Assembly: GCF_000299035.1 (NCBI RefSeq)
Contig: NZ_JH921520.1
Span: 186,242 to 250,241, forward strand
Direction of reading: 5' to 3'
DNA from: Bacillus bingmayongensis
GTDB taxonomy: Bacteria; Bacillota; Bacilli; Bacillales; Bacillaceae_G
Length of the DNA stretch: 64,000 nucleotides
Positions 19,026-28,202 of this stretch are shown here, one piece after another (positions within the stretch are counted from its first letter, which is position 1; the number at the start of each line of letters is the position of its first letter). Below the pieces are notes generated by a model. That model saw only the letters and a list, made by a program, of their open reading frames with translations, was not told where the DNA came from and did not search any database. Both the position numbers and the translations under genes were made by a program.

Positions 19026-19454
19026 TTACTGCGTTTTTTTCATAAACAATGAAAGTACTACATTAATAATCGCTAAAATTAAACTGATTTTAAATACAAA
19101 TGATGAACCTGTAGCAGCAGCTGCTGGTAAATCATTTACCATACTAGATAAGTAACTCTCTTGTTTCGCGGAGAAAAGTGAAACCATGACAGCAATCCCG
19201 ATTGCTCCAGATACTTGTTGAGATGTTTGCGTAATCGCTTCATTCAAAGATTGCAAGCAAGCGAGTAATAATCCTTCTTTTCCATTAGGGAAATGGTGAT
19301 ACAACGCACCTTTTGAAATATTACATGCTCGTAATATTTCATTTAGTCCTACACCTTTATATCCTTTTTGCTGGAAAAGCTTTGTCGCGATTTCGATTAT
19401 CAGCGATTTTGTCCATAAAAGAAAACGGAATGCCTGCCATATCGGTATCTCCAT
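19026..19454 (-). pseudogene. In-frame fusion of a TetR N-terminus to an MFS transporter C-terminus
   Basis: From about 19415 down to 19240 the minus strand encodes a TetR-family DNA-binding head (ATKLFQQKGYKGVGLNEIL, ISKGALYHHFPNGKEGLL). It then runs directly into TSQQVSGAIGIAVMVSLF and a final transmembrane segment ending LSLFMKKTQ, the C-terminus of a drug-type MFS (DHA2-like) transporter. The regulator's ligand domain and most of the transporter are missing, so a deletion joined the two genes in frame. Its first 15 or so residues (MEIPIWQAFRFLLW) are antisense to the neighbouring methyltransferase and are not part of any regulator. Confidence 0.75.
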
Positions 19455-19978
19455 CCTCTGGAAAACTTTTAACCATGCTTATATCAATTTCAGGAGCTAA
19501 AAATGTTCTAGAAATAGGAGCTCTTGGAGGCTATAGTGGAATTTGTCTTGCCAGAGGATTTGGTGAAGAAGGAAATTTAACTTCCCTTGAATTAGAGGAG
19601 AAATACGCGAAGTTAGCGTACAGTAATTTATCGAAAGCAGGATTTGGTAATCAAGTATCCTACATAACAGGAGAAGCATTGCTAAGCCTTGAAAAACTAG
19701 TGAATGATAATCAGCGATTTGATTTTTTCTTTATTGATGCTGATAAAGAAAATTATGAGAATTACTTAGAATACTGTATAAGATTAGCGAAACCAGGTGC
19801 TGTAATTGTTACGGATAACGTACTTGCAGCTGGTAGTGTAGCAGATCAGAGTGTGAAGCCGAAACGCTATACTGAATTAATGAAGAAATTTAACGAGGCT
19901 GTGGGTAATCATCCTCAATTAGAATCGGTGCTTGTTCCAATCGGTGATGGGATGACCGTTTCAAAAGTAAAGAAATAA
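19412..19978 (+). pseudogene. O-methyltransferase lacking its N-terminus
   Basis: Class I SAM-dependent O-methyltransferase (caffeoyl-CoA/YrrM type). It has the SAM motif VLEIGALGGYSGI, the metal/SAM motif FFIDADKENYENY and VTDNVLAAGSV. Recognisable homology starts at SIKENGMPAISVSP near 19412; the first 40 or so residues expected for the family are gone. Upstream codons in the frame are antisense to the TetR remnant. An internal ATG 19430 could still start translation, but no ribosome binding site is evident. Confidence 0.75.
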
Positions 19979-20376
19979 AAATTTAGTAGATTTATTGTTT
20001 CGTAAACAAAATTTAAAATTACTGTACTTAAAGTAACAGCTACTTTAATGTGATAAGAACCTCAGGAATGGCTGGTTTTTTCATGAAAATGATATATATT
20101 TATTTAGAAAGATAACTCCACTTTGATTAAAATTTTTTCAAAATGGAGTTTTTTATTCATTATAAAAATAATGGATGAACGGTTCCTCTCCTATGAATCT
20201 CAATTATATATGTATATGTCCTTTTATTTGAAAAGGAGAGATTAGTGACTTCGAACTTGAAAAGTCCGTTAGACTAAGAATGCTGCGAAAATAATGAAAA
20301 AATAAATTAATTTTTGAACCAATTGCCTTCTTTGTTTGTATAAGTTTATGACACGAGAGATTGGGAGGCGATTTAT
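19979..20376. other. Intergenic region before the ECF cassette
   Basis: A 398-bp AT-rich stretch without a gene. It contains a terminator-like hairpin (AACTCCA region 20114-20125 with TGGAGTT ending 20150, followed by T residues). GAGAGATTGGGAGG at 20353-20368 is the ribosome binding site of the next gene. No clear sigma-A promoter was identified. Confidence 0.5.
20114..20154 (+). terminator. Terminator-like hairpin downstream of the methyltransferase remnant
   Basis: AACTCCACTTTGA (20114-20126) pairs with TCAAAATGGAGTT (20139-20150) with one irregularity and is followed by TTTT. Confidence 0.65.
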
Positions 20377-20760
20377 ATGCAACAAATTGGATTTGTTATT
20401 TCAGGCGCTGTAATAGTTATTATGTTGATTGTTATTCTTGGAATTGTGATACCTTTTGACAGGAAATACATCGTTCGAAAAAACGGATATAAAATTGATT
20501 TTACAAAAACAAAAATATACTTTCGCTGGAATGTATTTGATACAATTTCTGTCTGTCTTGCGGTGTATGCGTGCATATGCGTACAAGTATTAAATATTTT
20601 AGTCTCTAGTGGATTTATGATTCAAAATCCATACGTCCAGTTTTTTACGAATCAATCACAAGTGTGGACACTTGTAGCAAGTGCGTACTTAATTAGCCGA
20701 ATTTCTTTAACCTTAAAAGGAATAAAGGAGATCAAAAAACATGGCGCAGATTGGGATTGA
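20377..20760 (+). CDS. Membrane protein preceding an ECF sigma factor
   Basis: A 127-residue protein with an N-terminal hydrophobic helix (about 5-27), a basic cytoplasmic-type loop (RKYIVRKNGYKIDFTKTK), and two further helices around 55-76 and 95-110. I do not recognise the family. Its 3' end overlaps the sigma factor start by 20 bases, so the two are probably translated together. GGGAGG precedes the ATG. Confidence 0.75.
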   Translation: MQQIGFVISGAVIVIMLIVILGIVIPFDRKYIVRKNGYKIDFTKTKIYFRWNVFDTISVCLAVYACICVQVLNILVSSGFMIQNPYVQFFTNQSQVWTLVASAYLISRISLTLKGIKEIKKHGADWD

Positions 20761-21274
20761 GGAAGAGCTCATGCTTGCGTATCAAAATGGAGATAAGCGA
20801 GCTGGAGAAAAACTATATGTCTTAATTAAACCCGCGCTATATACATTTTTATATCGCTTTAACCGTGATGAGCAATTGAGCATAGATCTCGTTCAAGACA
20901 CGTTTTTAATGTTAGAGCGTAAGAAGCATATGTATGAGATTGAAAAAGGAAAGATTAAAACATATTTGTTCCAAATTGGTTATCGGCTCATGATTAATAA
21001 ATTGAATCGAAGAAAAAAGTGGCGATCCCTTTTGCCATTTTTAGTACCAATACAGGATGGGGAGTTCTCACAAGAAGATCAGCTCACAGTAAGGGATGCG
21101 ATTTTGAAAGTTCCTGAAGATCAGAGGGCTGTCCTTATTCTTTCTTATTATCATGATATGCCACAAAAAGAGATTGCGCAGATACTTGGTATTCCTGTAG
21201 GAACGGTAAAATCGAGACTTCATACTGGTATGAAGAAATTGAAACAATTGCTGGAGGTAGATGACATTGAGTGA
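20741..21274 (+). CDS. ECF-type RNA polymerase sigma factor
   Basis: A 177-residue sigma factor with region 2 (residues about 10-80, LVQDTFLMLERKKHMYE, GKIKTYLFQIGYRLMINKLNRRKK) and region 4 (LKVPEDQRAVLILSYYHD followed by QKEIAQILGIPVGTVKSRL). It redirects RNA polymerase to a specific stress promoter set. ATG 20741 lies within the upstream gene, 9 bases after AAAGGAG. The next gene overlaps its stop. Target unknown, although ECF factors usually activate their own operon. Confidence 0.92.
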   Translation: MAQIGIEEELMLAYQNGDKRAGEKLYVLIKPALYTFLYRFNRDEQLSIDLVQDTFLMLERKKHMYEIEKGKIKTYLFQIGYRLMINKLNRRKKWRSLLPFLVPIQDGEFSQEDQLTVRDAILKVPEDQRAVLILSYYHDMPQKEIAQILGIPVGTVKSRLHTGMKKLKQLLEVDDIE

Positions 21275-21512
21275 AAATCCCTTTGAGAAAGAGTATAAAC
21301 TGAAACAACATTTAGATAGCGATTATGTAGAAGTACCAGACTTTTCAAAGAAAGTAAATCGTTTTGAACGATTGCTTCGGTTTCTTGCCTCTCCAGCAAA
21401 AGATCCTGTGGAAGCGACGATTGGAAATGATTTATCGATTGTGTTTCATGCTTCACTATTAGCGGGTGTTCCGATTCTCTCACTTATTACGATATTAATC
21501 ACAACTTGGTAA
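21261..21512 (+). CDS. Small single-pass membrane protein, possible anti-sigma factor
   Basis: An 83-residue protein with about 55 cytoplasmic residues (ENPFEKEYKLKQHLDSDYVEV) and one C-terminal helix (about 58-80). ATG 21261, behind GGAGG, overlaps the sigma factor stop by 14 bases. The position and topology suggest an anti-sigma factor or sigma modulator. No HxxxCxxC zinc-binding ZAS motif is present, so this is inference from context. Confidence 0.7.
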   Translation: MTLSENPFEKEYKLKQHLDSDYVEVPDFSKKVNRFERLLRFLASPAKDPVEATIGNDLSIVFHASLLAGVPILSLITILITTW

Positions 21513-21594
21513 AAAATGGAGGTGAAAGAAACTTCCGCACCTCTATTTGACATGCCCATATAAATAATGATATAAAGAAAAGTATATAAATAAC

Positions 21595-21837
21595 TGAGCG
21601 TGGAAAGGGAGAAGTAGTGATCATTTCCCTGTTTTAGAGAGCTGATGGTCGGTGGAAATCAGCACATAGATGATCGCGAATTACGCCCCTAGAGCATCTT
21701 TTTTCGATTGAATCGTATTCAAAAGGGAAAAGACGGTGCTGAGCCGTTATGTGAATGAGGTGGTAGGCTTTTGCCTGCAACTAGGGTGGTAACGCGATGA
21801 TCAAAATCGTCCCTTATTTGAGGGGCGATTTTTTTAT
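21595..21837 (+). promoter_or_regulatory. T-box leader of tyrS (tyrosine specifier)
   Basis: The conserved T-box AGGGTGGTAACGCG lies at 21783-21796. It is preceded by a stem I region with AGTA near 21613 and a specifier segment GAATTACGCC in which TAC (21682-21684) would read tRNA-Tyr. A terminator hairpin AATCG...CGATT (21805-21830) plus T run competes with the antiterminator. Uncharged tRNA-Tyr should allow read-through into tyrS. Confidence 0.92.
21805..21836 (+). terminator. T-box-controlled intrinsic terminator
   Basis: AATCGTCCC (21805-21813) pairs with GGGGCGATT (21822-21830) and is followed by six T residues. It is part of the tyrS leader switch. Confidence 0.88.
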
Positions 21838-21882
21838 GTTTTCACATTTCACGCTCTATTTAATTTAAAGGAGAGTATGTAG

Positions 21883-23142
<1,260 letters not shown>

Positions 23143-23158
23143 TCAATAAAGGTTTATA

Positions 23159-23200
23159 AAAAAGGCTTTGGGGGGACGTACTCCTCAAAGTCTTTTTTGT
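23159..23200 (+). terminator. tyrS terminator
   Basis: AAAGGCTTTGGGG pairs with CCTCAAAGTCTTT across ACGTACTC and is followed by T residues. Confidence 0.75.
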
Positions 23201-23289
23201 TTTAATCTTCTTTCTATGTTCATACGGAAATCACAAGTGAGGAGTATGATGTATGTATAAGGTAAAAATGAAAGGAGTGGTAAAACGAA

Positions 23290-23421
23290 ATGTCACTAGA
23301 AGCGCTCATTATTTTTTCTTTGCTAAATGCTGGTCAGCTTGCGGAGAATACACAAAGTGATGTACATAAAAGTCCTAAAGATGCTTATGTATATGTGGAA
23401 AAACAAGAAGAGAATAAATAA
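23290..23421 (+). CDS. Small 43-residue protein
   Basis: ATG 23290 follows AAAGGAGTGG at a good distance and reads 43 codons (MSLEALIIFSLLNAGQLAEN, then a polar tail ending KQEENK). The first half is weakly hydrophobic, the second half charged. The clean ribosome binding site supports a real gene. Function unknown. Confidence 0.55.
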   Translation: MSLEALIIFSLLNAGQLAENTQSDVHKSPKDAYVYVEKQEENK

Positions 23422-23460
23422 TAACATTTATATATATACACGAAAAAAGCCGATCCAAAG

Positions 23461-24065
23461 TGAAGTGCACCCCGATTGTTAGACACAGTCTAACAATTGG
23501 AGGTGCACTTTCTTATAGCTAAATTTTCTTCAAAAGAAAAAATACGAGCGGTGAGACGATATTTAGAGGGAACTGAAGGTGGAAAAACAATTGCTAAATC
23601 TATTGGTGTTCACTCCAGTATGCTCTATCAGTGGATGAATCTTTAGGTGAAAATGCTTTTGAAAAACGCTATACATCCTACTCCTCCCAGTATAAACTAG
23701 ATGTACTTAATTATATGAACGAACAAGGGACATCTATTAGGGAAACAGCGGCGATTTTCAACATTCCGTCTTACGAAACACTTCGGAAATGGAAAATAGC
23801 TTATGAATCAGGAGGATTTGATGCCCTACAATCAAAGAAAAAGGGCGTCTATCCATGAGAAATAAAAACCTTAATACCACCAAAAATCAAGGAGTAGCTG
23901 AAGGCTCAGTAGAAGCACTACAAGCGGAAAATGAGCGTTTACGTATGGAAAATGCGTATTAAAAAAAGTTGAATGCCTTAGTTCAAAACAAGGGAAAATC
24001 ACGAAACAAGACAAAGCACAAGTTGCCTAATGAAATAACCTGTCTAACTTTTTAGGGTCACTTCA
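23461..24065 (+). mobile_element. IS3-like element remnant
   Basis: Imperfect 25-bp inverted repeats bound it: TGAAGTG..CCC.....GTTAGACA at 23461-23485 and its complement at 24041-24065. Inside is only an orfA-type helix-turn-helix transposase remnant. The catalytic orfB is absent, so it cannot move itself. A GTTAGAC/GTCTAAC hairpin lies next to the left end. No convincing target duplication is seen. Confidence 0.75.
23513..24030 (+). pseudogene. Degraded IS3-family orfA (helix-turn-helix transposase subunit)
   Basis: Fragments in three frames assemble into one orfA: KFSSKEKIRAVRRYLEG with a first HTH (IAKSIGVHSSMLYQWM), then a one-base deletion near 23644, GENAFEKRYTSYSSQYK with a second HTH (IRETAAIFNIPSYETLRKW), then another shift near 23850 and a C-terminal coiled coil (SVEALQAENERLRMENAY) interrupted by TAA where Leu TTA is expected. 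At least three lesions make it non-functional. Confidence 0.75.
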
Positions 24066-24282
24066 GTTTGTCGATGAGTTATAAGGTGACTTTTTGGTGA
24101 GTTACTTTTGGGGCAACGAAACTATAAATGATTTATAGTAATAACATAAGATTTTGACGAAAGGGCAACTGATGCATGGTTGCTCTTTTTATTTACTTTT
24201 AATGGGAACTTGTTTTTCGCTATGATACAATTATATTAATTTATAATTCTGATATTAAATATAGAAAGGAGCGTCGGAAAAA

Positions 24283-24687
24283 ATGAGCTTCCCAGATGAA
24301 TTTGCAATAAGAATAAAAGAATATTTAGAAGACGAGAAGGATAAAAAAATTATCAAGAACGGGCACAGAGATGTAATCTTTCAATATTTATATGAACTAG
24401 AAATTAAAATAGGTGTTGTAAAGAATCCTAATTTTAATTTTTTTACATCTGGTAGACGTTCGCATATAGTAGTAGAAAATATTGAATTTAAAACGGAAGT
24501 ACATACTGAAAATAATATAATTGAAATTACAAAAATTGTTGATGAAGTAGTTACTCCTCTTGATACAATTATTGTACAAGATGGAGAATTGTTTGCTTTA
24601 GGTCGTAATGAAAAATTTACGACAAAGATCTTAGAAGACTATCTGCGTGAAACATTTAGTGAAAAGTTAGGACTATCACTAGATTAA
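24283..24687 (+). CDS. DUF3942-like protein
   Basis: A 134-residue soluble protein beginning MSFPDEFAIRIKEYLEDEKD, with KNPNFNFFTSGRRSHIVVEN and LDTIIVQDGELFAL. It looks like the B. cereus-group DUF3942 family, which occurs in several copies per genome and has no known function; the assignment is from memory. GAAAGGAG precedes the ATG. It lies between an IS relic and a phage-type gene, in a small accessory patch. Confidence 0.7.
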   Translation: MSFPDEFAIRIKEYLEDEKDKKIIKNGHRDVIFQYLYELEIKIGVVKNPNFNFFTSGRRSHIVVENIEFKTEVHTENNIIEITKIVDEVVTPLDTIIVQDGELFALGRNEKFTTKILEDYLRETFSEKLGLSLD

Positions 24688-24696
24688 TTATTTTTA

Positions 24697-24728
24697 AAGC
24701 ATTCCTTATGGAGTGCTTTTTTATTACG
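24697..24728 (+). terminator. Terminator after the DUF3942-like gene
   Basis: AAAGCATTCC pairs with GGAGTGCTTT and is followed by T residues. Confidence 0.75.
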
Positions 24729-24854
24729 TATATAAAACATATTTATTAGTAACAAAAAAATACATAAAAAACAAAAATAAAAAAGGGTATAAAAAATTCT
24801 TTCAAAATGTATAAGAGCAACAAAAAAATACTATTTTGAAAGAAGGTAAGTAAT

Positions 24855-25115
24855 ATGCTTGATATTAAGATAGATGAGCGGAAAATTGAAGAACTTTTCT
24901 TAGAAGAGTTACGAAAACGTTTAGATCAAATTGAACACAGAAAAATATTTTGGGATATGAAAGAACTATGCAGACAAACAAGTATGAGCGGAAGTACTAT
25001 CAGAGAAAATTTCTTTTATGATAAACGTTTTCCCAAATATAAGATAGGTGGAAAGTGGTATTTTCCAGCATTAGAAGCAGAAAAATTTCTTCATATGTGG
25101 ATAAAAGAACAATGA
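24855..25115 (+). CDS. Phage-type DUF771/excisionase-like protein
   Basis: An 86-residue protein whose second half has the winged-helix excisionase layout: KELCRQTSMSGSTIRENFFY, then RFPKYKIGGKWYFPALEAEKFL. Such DUF771 proteins occur in Firmicute prophages. GAAAGAAGG lies before ATG 24855. No integrase or other phage gene is nearby, so it is probably an isolated relic. Confidence 0.7.
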   Translation: MLDIKIDERKIEELFLEELRKRLDQIEHRKIFWDMKELCRQTSMSGSTIRENFFYDKRFPKYKIGGKWYFPALEAEKFLHMWIKEQ

Positions 25116-25314
25116 AAATTTTTGAAGAAAAAAGGGCTAATAATCGTCAGATACAAATAAGATAAATCTGTTTTATTAGAAAATGTACAGTACTTTTTAT
25201 TGTTTTGTTTACATTTACTCATTCCTATACACACGCCAGCCCATTGTAAATTTTGCCCCAATTAGTCCCAGGTACATTCTTTTTTATGCTTTATTCTGCA
25301 TTATTAATGATAAT
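25116..25314. other. Intergenic stretch before the rpsD terminator
   Basis: About 200 bases of AT-rich sequence between the DUF771-like gene and rpsD. No coding sequence or repeat was recognised. Confidence 0.4.
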
Positions 25315-25360
25315 AAAAAAAGCCCAGGAACCTTGGGTTAACAGGGTTTCTAAGGCTTTT
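25315..25360 (-). terminator. rpsD terminator
   Basis: On the minus strand AAGCCTTAGAAACC pairs with GGTTCCTGGGCT (25321-25358) and is followed by a run of T residues. Confidence 0.8.
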
Positions 25361-25387
25361 AATACTACTCTTTGCAGAGTACCGAGA

Positions 25388-25990
25388 TTAACGAGAGTAG
25401 AACTCTACGATTAACGCTTCGTTGATTTCAGCAGCTAATTCAGCGCGCTCTGGTAAGCGAGTGAAAGTAGCTTCTAATTTATCAGCATCGAAAGTTAAGT
25501 ATTCTGGTACGAAGTTGTTAACTTCGATCGCTTCTTTAACAACAACAAGGTTGTTAGATTTTTCGCGAACGCTGATAGTTTGACCAGGTTTTACGCGGTA
25601 AGATGGGATGTCTACGCGAGCGCCATCAACCATGATGTGACCGTGGTTTACTAATTGGCGAGCTGCACGACGAGTGCGAGCTAAGCCCATGCGGTAAACT
25701 AGGTTGTCAAGACGAGCTTCAAGAAGGATCATGAAGTTTTCGCCGTGTTTACCTGGCATTTTACCTGCTTGGTCAAATGTGCGACGGAATTGACGCTCAG
25801 TCATGCCGTACATGTGACGAAGTTTTTGTTTCTCTTGTAATTGTAAACCGTATTCTGAAAGTTTCTTACGTTGGTTCGGACCGTGAGGACCTGGTGCGTA
25901 AGGGCGTTTTTCTAATTCTTTACCTGTGCCGCTTAGAGAGATTCCAAGACGACGAGACAGTTTCCAAGCTGGACCTGTATAACGAGCCAT
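25388..25990 (-). CDS. rpsD: 30S ribosomal protein S4
   Basis: Primary 16S rRNA-binding protein that nucleates 30S assembly and controls its own synthesis. It has 200 residues starting [19 protein letters not shown], an N-terminal domain and an S4 RNA-binding domain ([22 protein letters not shown]). This short-N-terminus form has no zinc Cys cluster, the usual C-minus type in Bacillus. ATG 25990 follows AAAGGAGGAG; the upstream in-frame ATG at 26059 lies in the leader. It is monocistronic with a long leader, as in B. subtilis. Confidence 0.97.
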   Translation of the reverse strand: MARYTGPAWKLSRRLGISLSGTGKELEKRPYAPGPHGPNQRKKLSEYGLQLQEKQKLRHMYGMTERQFRRTFDQAGKMPGKHGENFMILLEARLDNLVYRMGLARTRRAARQLVNHGHIMVDGARVDIPSYRVKPGQTISVREKSNNLVVVKEAIEVNNFVPEYLTFDADKLEATFTRLPERAELAAEINEALIVEFYSR

Positions 25991-25998
25991 AGTTGACT

Positions 25999-26175
25999 CC
26001 TCCTTTAGTGTTTTTATTTTCGTAAAATAAAAACAGACGTAATCGACATTTATGCGCATTTTGTTTTCATGTACCTTCGCTCCAGCAGCAGGGAGTTACG
26101 AGATACACCTCAGAATTGAGGAACAAAATACAAACAATAAACTCACATTACAAGGCTGCCTTTTTATTTTACACA
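25999..26175 (-). promoter_or_regulatory. rpsD leader, probable S4 autoregulatory RNA
   Basis: About 180 bases of transcribed leader precede rpsD. It ends in a perfect 11-bp hairpin, GTTTTTATTTT and AAAATAAAAAC around CGT (26010-26034), placed directly before the ribosome binding site. Bacillus S4 is known to repress its own mRNA through a structured leader. The exact S4-binding fold was not traced here. Confidence 0.55.
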
Positions 26176-26181
26176 AACGCT

Positions 26182-26210
26182 ATTATATCTTTTTGCTGGA
26201 ATTTCGTCAA
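26182..26210 (-). promoter_or_regulatory. Sigma-A promoter of rpsD
   Basis: Minus strand TTGACG (26210-26205), 17 bases, TATAAT (26187-26182). Confidence 0.85.
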
Positions 26211-26340
26211 GTGAGTTCTTTTTTGTTTTATGCATAGAAATTTTGGAAATTGCAAGAAGGAATTCAAATCAGCATGAAAGAAAGGATAGCAACAGACAGA
26301 AAACGTTTACATAAAATAGGAACATAAGGGGGATGTTTGT

Positions 26341-27531
26341 ATGAAAAAGAAACATATAGAAACAGCGCTTATTCATCACGGGTATGAGTCTAAGATGCAT
26401 AAAGGGAGTTTAACGCCACCGCTATTTCAAACTTCAACTTATACGTTTGAAACAGCGCAGCAAGGAGAAGCGAGTTTTGCTGGACAGGATCCGTCTTACA
26501 TTTATTCAAGACTTGGAAATCCGACTGTGGAATTGTTTGAAGAGCGTATGGCTGCTTTAGAAGAGGGAGAAGTAGCGCTAGCGTTTGGCTCTGGAATGGC
26601 AGCAATTTCGGCGACTCTTCTCGCATTTTTACGTGCTGGAGATCATATTATTTGCTCGAATGGGTTATATGGGTGTACGTATGGTTTTTTAGAAGTACTA
26701 GAAGAGAAATTTATGATTACTCATTCACTATGTGATATGGAAACAGAAGAAGAAATTGAGGCGGAAATTCGTCCGAATACAAAATTAATATTTGTTGAAA
26801 CACCAATTAATCCAACAATGAGGCTGATCGATTTAGAGAAGGTTATCAAAGTTGCAAAACAAAACGAACTGCTTGTCATTGTAGATAATACATTTTGCTC
26901 GCCTTATCTACAAACGCCTCTTACACTCGGCTCTGATGTTGTTCTTCATAGTGCTACTAAATATATTGGTGGGCATGGAGATGTTGTTGCAGGTGTGACG
27001 GTTTGTAAAACGAAGGAGCTAGCTGAACAAATTCGTCCGATTCGAAAAGATATCGGGGGAATTATGGCACCTTTTGATGCTTGGCTTTTGCTACGGGGGT
27101 TAAAGACATTAGCTGTACGAATGGATCGGCACTGTGATAATGCGGAAAAAGTGGTGAGTTTTTTAAAAAACCACGAAAGTGTTGAAGCGGTTTGGTATCC
27201 AGAAGGAGAGATTGCAGCTTCTCAAATGAAGCGCGGGGGCGGTGTGATTTCATTTACGATTAAAGGTGGAAAAGAAGAAGCGCAGGCCTTTATGAATGAA
27301 TTGCAATTTATTACAATTGCGGTGAGTCTTGGTGATACAGAGACGTTAGTCCAACATCCAGGAACGATGACGCACGCTGTCATCCCAGCGGCAGTGCGCC
27401 ATGAAATGGGCATTGCTGATAATTTAATACGCTTATCTGTCGGATTAGAATCATGGGAGGATATTGTCTCAGATTTGGCATATGCATTACAGAAGCTATC
27501 GAATACATTTTCTCATGCGAATGGAGAATGA
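26341..27531 (+). CDS. megL: Methionine gamma-lyase / Cys-Met PLP enzyme
   Basis: A PLP-dependent trans-sulfuration enzyme of 396 residues. It shows YSRLGNPTVELFEERMAALE, the cofactor lysine in SATKYIGGHGDV, and the cysteine in NGLYGCTYGF. That Cys is the hallmark separating methionine gamma-lyases from cystathionine gamma-lyases, so cleavage of methionine to methanethiol, ammonia and 2-oxobutyrate is the likely reaction; activity on cystathionine or homocysteine cannot be excluded. GGGGG precedes ATG 26341. It converges on the free-methionine-sulfoxide reductase gene. Confidence 0.85.
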   Translation: MKKKHIETALIHHGYESKMHKGSLTPPLFQTSTYTFETAQQGEASFAGQDPSYIYSRLGNPTVELFEERMAALEEGEVALAFGSGMAAISATLLAFLRAGDHIICSNGLYGCTYGFLEVLEEKFMITHSLCDMETEEEIEAEIRPNTKLIFVETPINPTMRLIDLEKVIKVAKQNELLVIVDNTFCSPYLQTPLTLGSDVVLHSATKYIGGHGDVVAGVTVCKTKELAEQIRPIRKDIGGIMAPFDAWLLLRGLKTLAVRMDRHCDNAEKVVSFLKNHESVEAVWYPEGEIAASQMKRGGGVISFTIKGGKEEAQAFMNELQFITIAVSLGDTETLVQHPGTMTHAVIPAAVRHEMGIADNLIRLSVGLESWEDIVSDLAYALQKLSNTFSHANGE

Positions 27532-27536
27532 AAAAA

Positions 27537-27574
27537 AGAGCCATCGATTTACTAAATTGATGGCTCTCGTCTTT
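27537..27574. terminator. Bidirectional terminator between megL and fRMsr
   Basis: AGAGCCATC (27537-27545) pairs with GATGGCTCT (27559-27567), flanked by A and T tracts. Confidence 0.8.
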
Positions 27575-28053
27575 TACATATGTTTTAGGAGTGTTTCTAC
27601 AAATTTCTCTAAGTAGTGCTGATCTACTTTGTCGAAACGATTTTTTTCTGGACTATCGATATCTAGTACTCCGATGACGTTGCCTTCTTTTATAATTGGT
27701 ACAACAATTTCAGAATTAGACGCACTATCGCAAGCGATATGTCCTGGGAATTGATGAACATCTGCTATAAGCTGCGTTGTTTTTGTTTCAGCTGCTACGC
27801 CGCAAACACCGCGTCCAAATGGAATGCGAACGCACGCTGGCATTCCTTGAAAAGGTCCAAGTACAAGTTGATTTCCTTCTGTTACATAAAAGCCAACCCA
27901 ATTAATGCGCTCTAAAAATTGGTTTAGAAGAGCCGAAGCATTTGCTAAATTAGCGACTACATTTGATTCACCAGTTAATAATGCATCAAGTTGTTTAATT
28001 ACCGTTTCATATTGCTGCTCACGCGATCCTGCATAACTTTCTTTTGTAAACAT
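27574..28053 (-). CDS. msrC: Free methionine-(R)-sulfoxide reductase, GAF domain (YtsP type)
   Basis: A single GAF domain of 159 residues that reduces free Met-R-sulfoxide. The three catalytic-type cysteines are present: ACVRIPFGRGVCG (two Cys ten residues apart) and IACDSASNSEIVVP. The equivalent B. subtilis gene is ytsP, also next to refZ. ATG 28053 (AAAGGGTGA upstream) begins MFTKESYAG; an in-frame ATG at 28113 lacks a ribosome binding site. Confidence 0.87.
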   Translation of the reverse strand: MFTKESYAGSREQQYETVIKQLDALLTGESNVVANLANASALLNQFLERINWVGFYVTEGNQLVLGPFQGMPACVRIPFGRGVCGVAAETKTTQLIADVHQFPGHIACDSASNSEIVVPIIKEGNVIGVLDIDSPEKNRFDKVDQHYLEKFVETLLKHM

Positions 28054-28202
28054 GGAAACGTCACCCTTTCTATCGAGAAATGTAAAATCATAGCAAAATA
28101 CGCTGTATTTCATATGACTTTGTCGATAGAAAATTAAAGGAATTTGTCTTAAAAGTCAAGAAATTTACATTATAGCTGTTCAAGGTGAGAGGAAGTGAGC
28201 GC

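Noticed and set aside
23478-23495. GTTAGAC/GTCTAAC hairpin as a tyrS terminator
   Set aside because: It lies inside the IS relic end and has no T tract; a better terminator exists at 23159.
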